Assembly (NCBI RefSeq): GCF_004115085.1
Contig: NZ_QXJP01000005.1
Span: forward strand, 158,127-222,126
DNA length: 64,000 bases
From: Longirhabdus pacifica
Lineage (GTDB): Bacteria > Bacillota > Bacilli > Paenibacillales > DSM-105158
Direction: 5' to 3'
Shown: in pieces, positions 44,073-53,494 of the stretch
Layout: each line of letters begins with the position of its first letter
How positions within the stretch are numbered: the stretch's first letter is position 1
Position numbers and translations under genes: made by a program
Notes under the pieces: model-generated
Database searches by the model: none
Seen by the model: the letters and a program-made list of their open reading frames with translations, nothing else
What the model was told of the DNA's origin: nothing

Positions 44073-45536
44073 TTGAAAACGTTTTTTGATTTTAATCTGG
44101 AAGACAAAATATTACGTGCAATTACAGAAATGGGATTTGAAGAAGCTACTCCCATCCAAGCTAAAGCAATTCCAGTTGCAATAGAAGGAAAAGACTTAAT
44201 CGGTCAGGCACAAACAGGTACGGGTAAAACAGCTGCATTTGGTGTTCCCCTTATCCAAAAAATTGATACGACAGAAGAGAATGTAGCGTCTTTAATATTA
44301 GCACCAACGCGTGAGTTGGCTATTCAAGTAGCCGAAGAAATTAGTAAATTAGCTCGCTTCAAAAGACTTCGTTCTTTACCTATATATGGTGGACAAGATA
44401 TTAATAAGCAAATTAGAGGTCTTAAAAAGAAGCCACAAATTATTATTGGTACACCAGGTCGTATATTAGACCATATCAAACGTAAAACGTTACGTTTGGA
44501 CAATGTAAATACGGTAGTGCTTGATGAAGCAGATGAAATGTTGGATATGGGATTCATGGAAGATATACAGTCCATCTTGAGTAAAGTTCCTGAACAAAGG
44601 CAAACGATGCTTTTCTCTGCAACGATGCCACCTAACATTCAGCGTTTAGCAAAACAATTTTTGAAAGACCCTACACATGTATCTGTGATTCCGAAGAAAG
44701 TAAGCGCACCGCTTATTGATCAATCTTACATCGAGCTACATGAGAGACAGAAATTTGATGTGCTCTGTAGATTGTTGGATATGGAAGCACCTGATTTAGC
44801 TATCGTCTTCGGTAGAACGAAGAGAAGAGTAGATGAACTTGCAGAAGCATTGCAAAAAAGAGGATATTCATCTGCTGGATTACATGGTGATTTGTCACAG
44901 TATCAGAGAGACCAAGTCATGCGCAAATTCAGAGATGGCAGCATCGATGTTTTAGTAGCTACAGATGTGGCTGCACGTGGTCTGGATATTACTGGTGTGA
45001 CGCATGTCTTCAATTTTGACTTGCCTCAAGACCCTGAAAGTTATGTACACCGTATTGGTCGTACAGGTAGAGCTGGTAAAGAAGGAGAAGCATGGACGTT
45101 TGTTACACATCGTGAAATCGACCATTTGCATCTTATTGAGAAAATTACGAGACATAAAATTTCTAAGAAACAAATTCCAAGTTTAGCTGAAGCGTTAGAA
45201 GGTAAACAGCGTATTACTTCGGAACGTATTTTGGAAGAAATTCAAAATGGAGAGTTTAATGAATACAAGGGAGCAGCGATGCAGTTGCTTGAGAATTACG
45301 ATTCTGTTCATTTATTAGCTGTTGCGCTTAAATTAATGACAGATGATAAGAACGATGTCAAAGTATTCTTGACTCCAGAAGAACCGTTGCAAAAGAAACG
45401 TAAAAAAGACTTTGGTAATAGACGAGGATCACAGAATGGTTACAGGGGCTCCAACTCATCAAGAGGAAATTACCGTCCTAAGCGGTCACAACATCGACGT
45501 GATGGAGATAAGAGAAGAAAATACAACAACGGTTAA
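44073..45536 (+). CDS. DEAD-box ATP-dependent RNA helicase (CshA-like)
   Basis: A 487-residue helicase with all DEAD-box motifs: Q motif [11 protein letters not shown], motif [30 protein letters not shown], motif [11 protein letters not shown], motif III SATMPP, then [12 protein letters not shown] and [10 protein letters not shown]. The ~90-residue C-terminal tail is rich in Arg, Asn and Gly ([22 protein letters not shown], in part), typical of RNA-binding tails in CshA. It should remodel RNA in cold adaptation, ribosome assembly or decay. It starts with TTG at 44073 after AAAAGGAG. Confidence 0.93.
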   Translation: MKTFFDFNLEDKILRAITEMGFEEATPIQAKAIPVAIEGKDLIGQAQTGTGKTAAFGVPLIQKIDTTEENVASLILAPTRELAIQVAEEISKLARFKRLRSLPIYGGQDINKQIRGLKKKPQIIIGTPGRILDHIKRKTLRLDNVNTVVLDEADEMLDMGFMEDIQSILSKVPEQRQTMLFSATMPPNIQRLAKQFLKDPTHVSVIPKKVSAPLIDQSYIELHERQKFDVLCRLLDMEAPDLAIVFGRTKRRVDELAEALQKRGYSSAGLHGDLSQYQRDQVMRKFRDGSIDVLVATDVAARGLDITGVTHVFNFDLPQDPESYVHRIGRTGRAGKEGEAWTFVTHREIDHLHLIEKITRHKISKKQIPSLAEALEGKQRITSERILEEIQNGEFNEYKGAAMQLLENYDSVHLLAVALKLMTDDKNDVKVFLTPEEPLQKKRKKDFGNRRGSQNGYRGSNSSRGNYRPKRSQHRRDGDKRRKYNNG

Positions 45537-45550
45537 GTAACCTTTCACTA

Positions 45551-45582
45551 AAACACCCTGGAATCGTTCTCGGGTGTTTTTG
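45551..45582 (+). terminator. Terminator after the helicase gene
   Basis: Stem AAACACCC/GGGTGTTT with a 13-nt loop, followed by Ts. Confidence 0.85.
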
Positions 45583-45649
45583 CCTTATGAATTTGAGGAT
45601 TTTTTGAATTTGTCACATTTTTGTATGCTTTTTGAGAGGATGATTCAGG

Positions 45650-46402
45650 TTGGAATATCCAGGCTTACTTGGTGCAGTATTTAAATTCGCTCAATGGTTA
45701 GTGAAGATGATTTTTGCAAATTTATTGTGGTTTTTCACTTCACTTCCGCTTACATTTTTTTCTTTATATTTACTAGACGTGGCCCTAACCGAGGATGGTG
45801 TAGCGGGACTAAGAGAAATATTGACTAACTTTCCACAACACATTATACCGACATCTTTGATCATTTTTATAGGTGCTATTTTATCTACTGTTTTCCTTTT
45901 CCCTGCTACTAGTGCCTTATTTTCTGTTGTTCGCCAGTGGCATATCAATGAGGATGAAACGACGGTGAAAAATTTCTTTGTTTATTATAAGGCAAATTAT
46001 AAACAAAGTATTTTAGGTGGTCTATTTTTTAATACTTTATTGTCATTTATGTTTATCAATGTTTGGTTTTATCTCATTTATAATGGAAGCACCACGATTT
46101 TGGGTATTATCTTTTTGATTATTTATGTCATAAGTTGCATTGCGTGTGTATATTTCTTTTGCCTTGTGTCCCATGTCAAAATGAATGTCAAACAAATACT
46201 CAAAAATAGCTTTGTTTTGACGATAGGAAAGCCAATCACGACATTATTTATATGCCTGAATACATCACTTATATTGTTTGTTTTAGTATTTGTATTTCCT
46301 TATTTAATGGTGTTTTTTGCTGTTAGTTTGATTGCCTACTTTTCGTTTATTTTATTTGAAAAAATGTTCTCAACACTGGTTGATACTAAGCCTTCATCAT
46401 AA
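45650..46402 (+). CDS. YesL-like membrane protein (DUF624)
   Basis: A 250-residue protein with about six membrane helices, matching DUF624/YesL (FANLLWFFTSLPLTFFSLYLL; LFPATSALFSVVRQW). YesL proteins often accompany sugar ABC transporters, but none is adjacent here. It starts with TTG at 45650 after GAGAGGATG. The function is unknown. Confidence 0.82.
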   Translation: MEYPGLLGAVFKFAQWLVKMIFANLLWFFTSLPLTFFSLYLLDVALTEDGVAGLREILTNFPQHIIPTSLIIFIGAILSTVFLFPATSALFSVVRQWHINEDETTVKNFFVYYKANYKQSILGGLFFNTLLSFMFINVWFYLIYNGSTTILGIIFLIIYVISCIACVYFFCLVSHVKMNVKQILKNSFVLTIGKPITTLFICLNTSLILFVLVFVFPYLMVFFAVSLIAYFSFILFEKMFSTLVDTKPSS

Positions 46403-46436
46403 TGTCATAATTTTTCATTGAATTTCACAACAATGA

Positions 46437-46464
46437 AGGTTTACTTTCTCATAAAACCTTTTTA
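46437..46464 (+). terminator. Weak terminator after the yesL-like gene
   Basis: Stem AAGGTTT/AAACCTT with an 11-nt loop, followed by TTTTAT. Confidence 0.45.
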
Positions 46465-46544
46465 TAATAAGATATAAGTTATTTAAAAGTATAGTTGCTT
46501 TTTAATCGCAGTTATCTTTAGAGTTGGTATGATTTACTTCATTT

Positions 46545-46760
46545 AAAAGTTTTTTATATTCATTTCCTGCCGTGTTCGTTGCGGTTCATCATGTTTGAAC
46601 CAATGTTTGTCTTTTGGGATTCTTACATTGTTTAGCAGCTAGTATGCCCTTTCATTTGCAAAGGGGAACTAAAAACTAAATTGCGGAAACCCACCTTCTA
46701 TGGAGAAGGTTCAAGGACATACTGGATCGGACGGCATAGCGGGTTATGAATCATATAACA
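46545..46760 (+). ncRNA. ssrS: Probable 6S RNA
   Basis: About 200 nt with a long closing stem: ATTCAT..TGCCGT (46558-46573) pairs with ACGGCA..ATGAAT (46731-46751). Blocks resemble the E. coli 6S RNA: TGTTCGTTGCGG at the 5' side (E. coli TGTTCGCAAGCGG) and ACCTTC..GAAGGTTCAAGGA with a short hairpin in the 3' strand of the bubble (E. coli ACCTTG..GGTTCAAGGG), followed by CGGCAT. An inner hairpin CCCTTT/AAAGGG caps the upper stem. A -10-like TATGAT lies at 46528. 6S RNA binds housekeeping RNA polymerase. Length and motifs agree; a covariance-model search would settle it. Confidence 0.75.
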
Positions 46761-46829
46761 TATGCATAGTTAAACGGAGAAACTCTCATAATATGTATTA
46801 AATCAATACATATGGATGGGGGTATTTTT

Positions 46830-47558
46830 GTGTTGTTTAAGCTATTCCATTTTAAACATAATAGTAAAAGAAATCGTTGTAAAAAAGTGTTTCTTTGTTT
46901 GCTCGCATTGGTCGTATTTCTTCCTTTTCAACCGATAGAAAGTGAAGCATTTAGCGATCTAACTTTACGTCAAGGCTCCACAGGAGGAGACGTGTATGAG
47001 TTGCAGGGAAGATTAAAATACTTAGGTTATTATAATGGGAATATAGATGGGATTTTCGGATCACAGACATTGGCTTCCGTAAGAAATTTCCAATATCGTT
47101 TTGGCATGACAGTGGATGGTGTAGTTGGTGAAAAAACGAAAAATATGTTGTGGAAAGCAACGCAGAATTGGACTCCTTCTCTTAGCTACAGTCCCTCTGA
47201 AATTTCATTCAATGATCTTCAAATCTTAGCACGAGCAATTTATGGAGAAGCAAGAGGAGAGCCATATGAAGGGCAAGTTGCTGTTGCAGCGGTAGTATTA
47301 AACCGGATTAAAAGCCAATTGTTTCCCAATACCATTTCTAGTGTTATTTTTCAACCCGGAGCTTTCACGGCGGTGACGGACGGACAAATATGGTTGGAGC
47401 CTAATAGCTTATCCTATCAAGCGGCTAGAGACGCGATAAATGGTTGGGACCCTTCACTAGGTGCATTGTATTATTTTAATCCTGATACAGCTACTTCTAG
47501 TTGGATTTGGACTCGTCCACAAATAAAAAAGATTGGAAAACATATTTTTTGCAAGTAA
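46830..47558 (+). CDS. SleB-type cell-wall hydrolase with peptidoglycan-binding domain
   Basis: A 242-residue exported hydrolase. A signal peptide (basic KHNSKRNRCKK then VFLCLLALVVFLPF, ending ESEAFS) is followed by a PG_binding_1 repeat (~45-100: LRQGSTGGDVYELQGRLKYLGYY, FGSQTLASVRNFQ, VDGVVGEKT) and a Hydrolase_2/SleB catalytic domain (~120-240) with the catalytic Glu in ARAIYGEARGEPYEGQ. SleB-like enzymes digest spore cortex or vegetative wall. The GTG at 46830 after a GGGGG site is preferred to the ATG at 46812. Confidence 0.88.
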   Translation: MLFKLFHFKHNSKRNRCKKVFLCLLALVVFLPFQPIESEAFSDLTLRQGSTGGDVYELQGRLKYLGYYNGNIDGIFGSQTLASVRNFQYRFGMTVDGVVGEKTKNMLWKATQNWTPSLSYSPSEISFNDLQILARAIYGEARGEPYEGQVAVAAVVLNRIKSQLFPNTISSVIFQPGAFTAVTDGQIWLEPNSLSYQAARDAINGWDPSLGALYYFNPDTATSSWIWTRPQIKKIGKHIFCK

Positions 47559-47600
47559 TCAGTATTTCTCAGGTAAAAGTTTACACTCTTTTGTGATGTG

Positions 47601-47666
47601 GAGACTCCTCCATCTTATGCATAATGGTAATGAGTTGGTTGAAAAAATTCATTCAACTTATATAAA
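47601..47666 (-). repeat. Structured interspersed repeat, copy 6 (reverse, left part only)
   Basis: In reverse it has the hairpin AAGTTGAATG/TTTCAACCAACT, TTACCATTATGCAT and the arm AAGATGGAG. The core and second arm are missing. It lies between sleB and the DUF1499 gene. Confidence 0.75.
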
Positions 47667-47805
47667 ATATACTTTTCTGCATACGTTTTCTGCATCATAT
47701 ATATATGAAAAAAGATGAACATGGTATAATTTTATCAGATACGTGATCATATATGATATTTATAATCCGTCATGTTCAAGTCAGGATAGGGAGGAGTTGA
47801 AACCG

Positions 47806-47925
47806 TTGTCAGCGTTACCATTTGACGCTGAGGGACTTTTGAGTTTCGATAACGGGGATAACATTGATAAGAAGAGTATTGTCTGGATTAATACGAAGTG
47901 TAGAGAAAACAGGGGAAGATGCTAA
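47806..47925 (+). CDS. Possible short upstream ORF overlapping the DUF1499 gene
   Basis: A 39-residue frame starting with TTG at 47806 after a strong GGAGGAG (47790s). It reads LSALPFDAEGLLSFDNGDN and overlaps the DUF1499 start by 62 bp in another frame. It could couple translation of the next gene or be non-functional. Support is the ribosome binding site only. Confidence 0.25.
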   Translation: MSALPFDAEGLLSFDNGDNIDKKSIVWINTKCRENRGRC

Positions 47926-48235
47926 AGATCCTGTGTTAAAGACAAGATATTATTCTGTATTTGGGGAAAAAGCTTGGAATGAAACACTTGCAGCTGTCAA
48001 ACAGATGAAAGACATTAAAGTGACATATGAAGTAAAAAATAGTGGCGAAATTATATGCGAGAAAAAAAGCGCAACAGGAAGAGTACAAGATATAACCATT
48101 ACGTTATTCAATGTAAAAGCGAGTAAAACCGCCATAGATATACACTCCGCTTCACGTGGAAGTTTAGGTGATCTAGGTGCCAACTACAGAACCATTGTTG
48201 CAATTTATAAAGTGTTAGATAAAACATTTCGCTGA
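47864..48235 (+). CDS. DUF1499-like cytosolic protein
   Basis: A 123-residue protein with the DUF1499 pattern: DPVLKTRYYSVFGEKAWNETLAAVKQMKDIKVTYEV (in parts) and the C-terminal IDIHSASRGSLGDLGANYRTIVAIYKVLD, close to the family SASR..DLGxN motif. No signal peptide is seen. It starts with TTG at 47864 after GGGG; no upstream in-frame start exists because of a TGA. The function is unknown. Confidence 0.68.
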   Translation: MIRRVLSGLIRSVEKTGEDAKDPVLKTRYYSVFGEKAWNETLAAVKQMKDIKVTYEVKNSGEIICEKKSATGRVQDITITLFNVKASKTAIDIHSASRGSLGDLGANYRTIVAIYKVLDKTFR

Positions 48236-48260
48236 GAAAGAAGAAGTGAACATATATAAA

Positions 48261-48303
48261 AACACAAACAAGGAGTTGTTCTACTCTCTGTTTGTGTTTT
48301 TTG
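48261..48303. terminator. Bidirectional terminator
   Basis: Perfect 10-bp stem AACACAAACA/TGTTTGTGTT, followed by Ts, between the convergent DUF1499 and tpx genes. Confidence 0.85.
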
Positions 48304-48361
48304 TTTCATTAATGAATGCTTTTAATCAAGCTTGATGATGCTAAAAAGAAATGTACAAAAT

Positions 48362-48877
48362 TTAAGCTAATTTTTTCACGGCTTCCATTGCTGCTTCATA
48401 ATTAGGGTGATTTGTCATTTCTGATAAGTATTCTGCATAAGCGATTTTATCATGTTGATCTACAACAAAAATGGATCGCATATCAAGTGCCAGTTCTTTA
48501 ATAAGAACGCCGTATGACTTTCCAAAGTCGTTTGTTTTATAATCTGAAAGTGTAATGACATTTTCGATACCTGCTGCTCCACACCAACGTGCTTGCGCAA
48601 ATGGAAGATCCACACTTACAGTAATGACAACGACATTTTCACCTAACTGTGCTGCTTCTTCATTAAAACGTCTTGTTTGTTGGTCACAAACACCAGTGTC
48701 TAACGATGGTACAACACTGATTAATTTAATTTTCCCTGCATAGTCTGCGAGACTAACGGTGTTTAGTAAATCTTTATGTAATTGGAAGTCTGGTGCCTGA
48801 TCACCTGCTGATAATTGTGAACCGACTAACGTAATGGGATTGCCTTTTAATGTTGCTACTCCTGAGCGTTCTTCCAT
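48362..48877 (-). CDS. tpx: Thiol peroxidase
   Basis: A 171-residue 2-Cys peroxiredoxin of the Tpx type that reduces lipid and hydrogen peroxides using thioredoxin. The peroxidatic Cys64 is in [14 protein letters not shown], and the resolving Cys99 in [15 protein letters not shown]. The family start ([18 protein letters not shown]) and length fit. GAGGAGGAA precedes the ATG. It is monocistronic. Confidence 0.96.
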   Translation of the reverse strand: MEERSGVATLKGNPITLVGSQLSAGDQAPDFQLHKDLLNTVSLADYAGKIKLISVVPSLDTGVCDQQTRRFNEEAAQLGENVVVITVSVDLPFAQARWCGAAGIENVITLSDYKTNDFGKSYGVLIKELALDMRSIFVVDQHDKIAYAEYLSEMTNHPNYEAAMEAVKKLA

Positions 48878-49053
48878 TGTAATTCCTCCTCATAATAAGT
48901 GATCTTGTATATCTCCATAACCATTATATAAGTTATGATGAAATGATGTCTACATTGTAGTTGAGATTGTTTGAAAGATGATGCGTTATCTTCAATTGGG
49001 ATATTGTAATGTGGTAAAATGTAAGGAGAGAATAAAGTAAAAGAGGGGTACAT

Positions 49054-49686
49054 ATGATTTTCATAAGAAATGAAAGCTTTCGTGAATATATGAAGTATTA
49101 TCCAATTGCATTTTATCTTTTAGCAATCAATCTCATGGTGCATCTTCTTAATTTATTGCTTGGTGATAAGTTATTAGTGTTAGGGCGGCTTTATTTTAAC
49201 ATTAGCTACTTAGGAGAGGCAGAACTTTGGAGATATGTCACTTCCATTTTTTTGCATGCAGATATGCAACATCTGCTTTTTAACTGTTTTTCACTTTTTT
49301 TATTTGCACCTTCTTTAGAAAGATTACTCGGTCATGTCAAATTTCTGACTTTGTATGTATTAGCTGGAATTATGGGTAACATCGCAAGCAAAATATGGTA
49401 TGATAATATTTTGAATGAAGCGGTTGTTACGGTGGGTGCTTCAGGAGCTATATATGGGGTATTAGGAGCATATATATATATATTTGTTTATCATCGTGCA
49501 ACATTAGATTTGCTTTCTAGGAGAACGCTGCAAATCTTTTTAATTATTGGTATTGCTTCTCCGCTTATTCCTCTTGTGTTTGGCGGAGGAAGAGTGAATC
49601 TTGCCGCCCATTTGGGAGGGTTTATTACTGGATTTTTATTATTTATGCTTTATAAAAAAATGAAACTGCGTTCTAAATCGAAATAG
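49054..49686 (+). CDS. Rhomboid family intramembrane serine protease
   Basis: A 210-residue six-helix membrane protein. The catalytic Ser lies in VTVGASGAIYGVLG (near residue 130) and the catalytic His in AAHLGGFITGF (near 184). The HADMQHLLFNCFSLFLF segment supplies the conserved H and N of helix 2 and the oxyanion hole. It cleaves membrane-embedded substrates or may act in quality control. The target is not known. AGAGGGG precedes the ATG. Confidence 0.92.
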   Translation: MIFIRNESFREYMKYYPIAFYLLAINLMVHLLNLLLGDKLLVLGRLYFNISYLGEAELWRYVTSIFLHADMQHLLFNCFSLFLFAPSLERLLGHVKFLTLYVLAGIMGNIASKIWYDNILNEAVVTVGASGAIYGVLGAYIYIFVYHRATLDLLSRRTLQIFLIIGIASPLIPLVFGGGRVNLAAHLGGFITGFLLFMLYKKMKLRSKSK

Positions 49687-49823
49687 ATGGATCAGCTGGA
49701 TAAAATGTTGAGTACAATGTATTCTCATTATGTTTATTTTTATCACGCTATGCACGATATATATATTGAGGCAAAACGATAAATGACAAACGGTTAAAGA
49801 CCTATTAGAAAGTTGGAAAAACA

Positions 49824-50711
49824 GTGGAATTAAGACAACTTCAATATTTTGCAAAAGTAGCGAGAAAACAACATGTGACGAAAGCAGCGGAAGAACTTCA
49901 TGTGGCGCAATCTGCGGTTAGCCGACAAATACATCAGTTAGAAGAACAGTTGGGCGTTAATTTGTTTTTACAACAAGGAAGAAACTTGCAATTAACTCCA
50001 GTCGGCAGTTTATTTTTACGAAGAGTGGAAACTATTCTTGCAAGCTTAGATCGAGCAGTAGATGAAATTAGAGAATTTATTGATCCTGAGCTAGGAGAAA
50101 TTCGTCTTGGTTTTCCTCATAGTATGGGTGTCCATTTGGTACCGTTTATTGTATCTCTTTTTCGTCAAAAACATCCGAATGTAAAGTTTAAATTCAAACA
50201 GGGTAAATATCAAAGTCTCATTCAATCATTGTTAAATGCAGAAATTGATCTCGCATTTATTTCGCCATTTCCTAGTGAAGTTAATTGTGTAAAGGGAGAT
50301 GTTTTGTATACGGAGGAACTATTAGCTATACTACCATCTAATCATGAACTTGCAGGGGAATCTTCCATTAAACTAAACCAACTAAAAGAAGATTCGTTCG
50401 TTATGTTTGGTGAAGGGTTTTCTCTTCGGGAAATTGTGATGAATGCATGTAAAGAAGCTGGCTTCACTCCATCGATAAGTTTCGAGGGAGAAGAGACTGA
50501 TACAATTCGTGGTTTGGTAGCTGCAGGGATGGGCGTAAGTTTATTACCAGAGATGGCTTTGCAGTATGCTTCTAGCCCTTTAAAACCTGTTCATTTGTCT
50601 ATATCTGACCAAAATGTAACGAGAACGATAGGTTTAATTCATCGTGAGAAAGAAGCACTTCCAATCGTTGCAGAGCAGTTTAAGCAATTTATTGTTAAGC
50701 ACTTTGAGTAA
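49824..50711 (+). CDS. LysR-family transcriptional regulator (GltC/GltR-like)
   Basis: A 295-residue LysR regulator. The N-terminal winged helix (LRQLQYFAKVARKQHVTKAAEELHVAQSAVSRQIHQLE, in part) and substrate-binding domain (IRLGFPHSMGVHLVPFIVSLF; GLVAAGMGVSLLPEMAL) match GltC/CbbR-type proteins. It starts with GTG at 49824; no strong ribosome binding site is seen. No divergent partner gene is adjacent, since the rhomboid gene upstream is co-directional, so targets and ligand are unknown. Confidence 0.9.
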   Translation: MELRQLQYFAKVARKQHVTKAAEELHVAQSAVSRQIHQLEEQLGVNLFLQQGRNLQLTPVGSLFLRRVETILASLDRAVDEIREFIDPELGEIRLGFPHSMGVHLVPFIVSLFRQKHPNVKFKFKQGKYQSLIQSLLNAEIDLAFISPFPSEVNCVKGDVLYTEELLAILPSNHELAGESSIKLNQLKEDSFVMFGEGFSLREIVMNACKEAGFTPSISFEGEETDTIRGLVAAGMGVSLLPEMALQYASSPLKPVHLSISDQNVTRTIGLIHREKEALPIVAEQFKQFIVKHFE

Positions 50712-50763
50712 CAATGATAGGGTGCGTAGAATTTTACAAAATGAATGCATAGTCGTATTATAT

Positions 50764-50792
50764 ATCCTCATCATCTAGGTGAGGATTTTTAT
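50764..50792 (+). terminator. Terminator after the lysR gene
   Basis: Stem ATCCTCA/TGAGGAT with a 9-nt loop, followed by TTTTT. Confidence 0.85.
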
Positions 50793-51182
50793 ATTGAAGA
50801 CACTCTTTACCTGATTCTTTATGTAGCATTGGTAAAGATTTTTACTATGAAACCTATAAACTTTAGCTTATGATAGATAGCGACAGGAATAAAACAAAAA
50901 TAAAGTCGAAAAATATACAAAAAAACACAAAAATGATTTGTATTATCGACATTTTACCACATTTTTCACAAAACACTTTAATCTTTTTATATGTGAAAAG
51001 TTTGCATTATAAAGTAATTAATTTTAATTTTAATCTTGCAAAATAGTGTGTTGTGTAATAGAATTTAGAAAATATTAGACTTAGATTTAACGTTGGTATA
51101 GTGCACTAATTATATTAAATGATGAACGTATAAGAAGTATATTTATTATGTTGAACTCAAATTATTTTGTCGAGGTGTGTAG
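50793..51182 (+). other. AT-rich non-coding leader upstream of oppD
   Basis: About 390 bp without a credible ORF. It probably holds the opp promoter. An 8-bp inverted repeat TTTTCACA (50963-50970) and TGTGAAAA (50992-50999) may be a regulator site. No riboswitch or T-box motif was recognised. Confidence 0.45.
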
Positions 51183-52202
51183 ATGAAAACCCAAGATGTG
51201 ACAGAAAAGCCAATACTCGAAGTTAATAATCTCGAAACGGGTTTTACAATAGATAATAAATTTTACAATGCAGTGGATAAAGTGTCTTTTTCTGTTAAGC
51301 CCAATAAAATTGTTGGTATCGTTGGTGAATCAGGTTGCGGAAAAAGTGTGATGTCATTATCCATCATGAATCTCCTTCCAAAGGGGATAGGAGAAATTGC
51401 AAATGGTACTATCTTATTTGATGGTAATGAAATTAACAAATTAAACAATAACGAGATGAATAAAATTCGCGGTAAAGACATGTCTATGATTTTTCAGGAG
51501 CCTATGACTGCCCTCAACCCTGTTTTTACAGTGGGATATCAAATCATGGAGACATTGATCAATCACAGCGACATTTCTAAAAAAGATGCCAAATTAAAAA
51601 GTATAGATCTATTAAAAAGTGTTGGGATTCCACGTCCGGAAAAGATAGTCGATGAGTATCCTCATCAATTATCAGGTGGAATGAGACAAAGAGTAATGAT
51701 CGCTATCGCGATTGCATGTAAACCTAAGCTACTCATTGCTGATGAACCAACAACTGCATTAGATGTGACGGTTCAAGCTCAAATCCTAGAGTTAATGAAA
51801 ACTATTCAACAAGAAAATAACATGTCAATCATACTAATCACCCATGACTTAGGCGTAGTTGCTGAAATGTGTGATGAAGTTATCGTTATGTATGCAGGCA
51901 AAATTGTTGAAAAAACAGATGTGGATACGTTGTTTCACAATCCAAAACATCCCTACACGAAAGCATTGATCCAATCCGTACCTAAATTGGACGTTATACA
52001 AGAGACATTAGGAACCATTAGTGGGATAGTTCCATCTCTTAAAAACATGCCTGAACAAGGATGTAGATTTGTTGATAGGTGCAGTATGGCTAAGTCAGAA
52101 TGTCGTACTAAAACTCCGACATTAAAACCAACTGTAGATCTTGGTCAAGCGGACGATTCAAAAGAGCATTTGGTGTCGTGTCTCTTATACGATGAAGCAT
52201 AA
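51183..52202 (+). CDS. oppD: Oligopeptide ABC transporter ATP-binding protein OppD
   Basis: A 339-residue ABC ATPase with Walker [10 protein letters not shown]-loop IFQEPMTALNPVF, signature LSGGMRQRVMIA, Walker B LLIADEPTTALDVT and the C-terminal oligo_HPY domain (HNPKHPYTKALIQSVPKL, GCRFVDRCSMAKSEC). It energises peptide uptake with OppF. The Cys-rich C-terminal motif is typical and may bind an Fe-S cluster. It starts the split opp locus; oppF follows after 24 bp. Confidence 0.95.
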   Translation: MKTQDVTEKPILEVNNLETGFTIDNKFYNAVDKVSFSVKPNKIVGIVGESGCGKSVMSLSIMNLLPKGIGEIANGTILFDGNEINKLNNNEMNKIRGKDMSMIFQEPMTALNPVFTVGYQIMETLINHSDISKKDAKLKSIDLLKSVGIPRPEKIVDEYPHQLSGGMRQRVMIAIAIACKPKLLIADEPTTALDVTVQAQILELMKTIQQENNMSIILITHDLGVVAEMCDEVIVMYAGKIVEKTDVDTLFHNPKHPYTKALIQSVPKLDVIQETLGTISGIVPSLKNMPEQGCRFVDRCSMAKSECRTKTPTLKPTVDLGQADDSKEHLVSCLLYDEA

Positions 52203-52226
52203 AGCTAATGCTGAAAGGTGAGGAAA

Positions 52227-53210
52227 ATGGTGATGAACACAACGCAACAAGAAAACTTACTTGAAGTAAACAATCTCAAAACATATTATCCTATCAAGGG
52301 CGGAATATTACAAAGAACCGTTGGACATGTCAAAGCGGTGGATGATGTTTCTTTTGAAATAAAAAAAGGTGAAACGCTTGGTTTAGTTGGTGAGTCCGGG
52401 TGTGGTAAATCTACAACTGGAAGAACGATATTACAACTCCAAAACGCAACAGAAGGCGAAATTATTTTTAACGGAGAAGATATTTCTCAGCTTCGAGGCG
52501 GAAAACTGAGAAAAATAAGAAGAGATTTTCAAATGATATTTCAAGACCCTTATTCTTCTTTAAACCCAAAGCAAATGGTTGGAGATATCATATCGGAGCC
52601 CGTTTTAAACTACGAGAGAGTAAACAAGAAAAAACTAAAAGAAGAAATGATGGATTTACTTATAAAAGTTGGTTTACCACACGATGCTTACTATAAGTAT
52701 CCTCATGAATTTTCGGGTGGTCAGCGACAACGTATAGGAATAGCAAGAGCTTTGGCATTACGACCGAAACTCATTATTGCGGACGAACCTGTATCTGCGC
52801 TAGATGTCTCGGTTCAATCACAAGTATTGAATTTATTAAAAGAGTTACAAGAACAATTTGATCTTACGTATTTATTTATAGCTCATGACTTAAGTGTAGT
52901 GAAACATATGAGTGATCGCATTGGTGTCATGTATCTAGGCGGGCTAGTAGAGATTGCGGATAAAGAAAGTATGTATGAAGAACCATTGCATCCTTATACG
53001 CAGGCACTCATTTCTGCAATTCCAGAACCAGACCCAAGAAAGAAAACCGAAAGAATTATTTTGCAGGGCGATGTTCCAAGTCCAGCAAACCCTCCTACGG
53101 GATGCCCGTTTCATCCGCGTTGTGCTCATGCAAAGCCAGAGTGCAAGCAGAAGAAACCAATTTTGAAGGAGGTGAAATCAGGTCATCAGGTTGCGTGTCA
53201 TCTATATTGA
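52227..53210 (+). CDS. oppF: Oligopeptide ABC transporter ATP-binding protein OppF
   Basis: A 327-residue ABC ATPase: Walker [14 protein letters not shown]-loop [13 protein letters not shown], signature [12 protein letters not shown], Walker [15 protein letters not shown] and the C-terminal [15 protein letters not shown]. It pairs with OppD. The ATG at 52227 follows AAAGGTGAGG. It ends 29 bp before the hairpin array that separates it from oppA. Confidence 0.95.
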   Translation: MVMNTTQQENLLEVNNLKTYYPIKGGILQRTVGHVKAVDDVSFEIKKGETLGLVGESGCGKSTTGRTILQLQNATEGEIIFNGEDISQLRGGKLRKIRRDFQMIFQDPYSSLNPKQMVGDIISEPVLNYERVNKKKLKEEMMDLLIKVGLPHDAYYKYPHEFSGGQRQRIGIARALALRPKLIIADEPVSALDVSVQSQVLNLLKELQEQFDLTYLFIAHDLSVVKHMSDRIGVMYLGGLVEIADKESMYEEPLHPYTQALISAIPEPDPRKKTERIILQGDVPSPANPPTGCPFHPRCAHAKPECKQKKPILKEVKSGHQVACHLY

Positions 53211-53239
53211 TCATACGGAACTGTATCGGTAAAATTTCA

Positions 53240-53441
53240 CCTAATTCCAAAAAGATTCAATTTGGAATCCTAATTCCAAAAAGGTTCAATTTGGAATCCT
53301 AATTCCAAAAAGGTTCAATTTGGAATCCTAATTCCAAAAAGGTTCAATTTGGAATCCTAATTCCAAAAAGGTTCAATTTGGAATCCTAATTCCAAAAAGA
53401 TACACTTTGGAATTATGCGAAAAAGATTCAATTTCGCATTT
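53240..53441. repeat. Seven-hairpin array between oppF and oppA
   Basis: Six tandem 29-bp units (starting at 53240, 53269, 53298, 53327, 53356 and 53385) plus a seventh, 28-bp, unit at 53414-53441. Units 1-6 have arms ATTCCAAA and TTTGGAAT around AAGGTTCAA (units 1 and 6 vary: AAGATTCAA, AAGATACAC). Unit 7 has different arms, ATGCGAAA and TTTCGCAT, around the same AAGATTCAA loop. Pairing is thus kept while the sequence changes. Not CRISPR: no unique spacers. It lies 54 bp before the oppA start. Confidence 0.92.
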
Positions 53442-53494
53442 AGTGAAAATCTTAATTATCTTGATGAATAACTTACATGGGGGTCACAAAACAA

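Noticed and set aside
46545..46830. Cyclic-di-AMP (ydaO-type) riboswitch upstream of the cell-wall hydrolase gene
   Set aside because: The conserved ydaO blocks are not seen, while closing stem and internal blocks fit 6S RNA better.
53240..53441. CRISPR array
   Set aside because: The units are contiguous palindromes with no unique spacers, and no cas gene is present.
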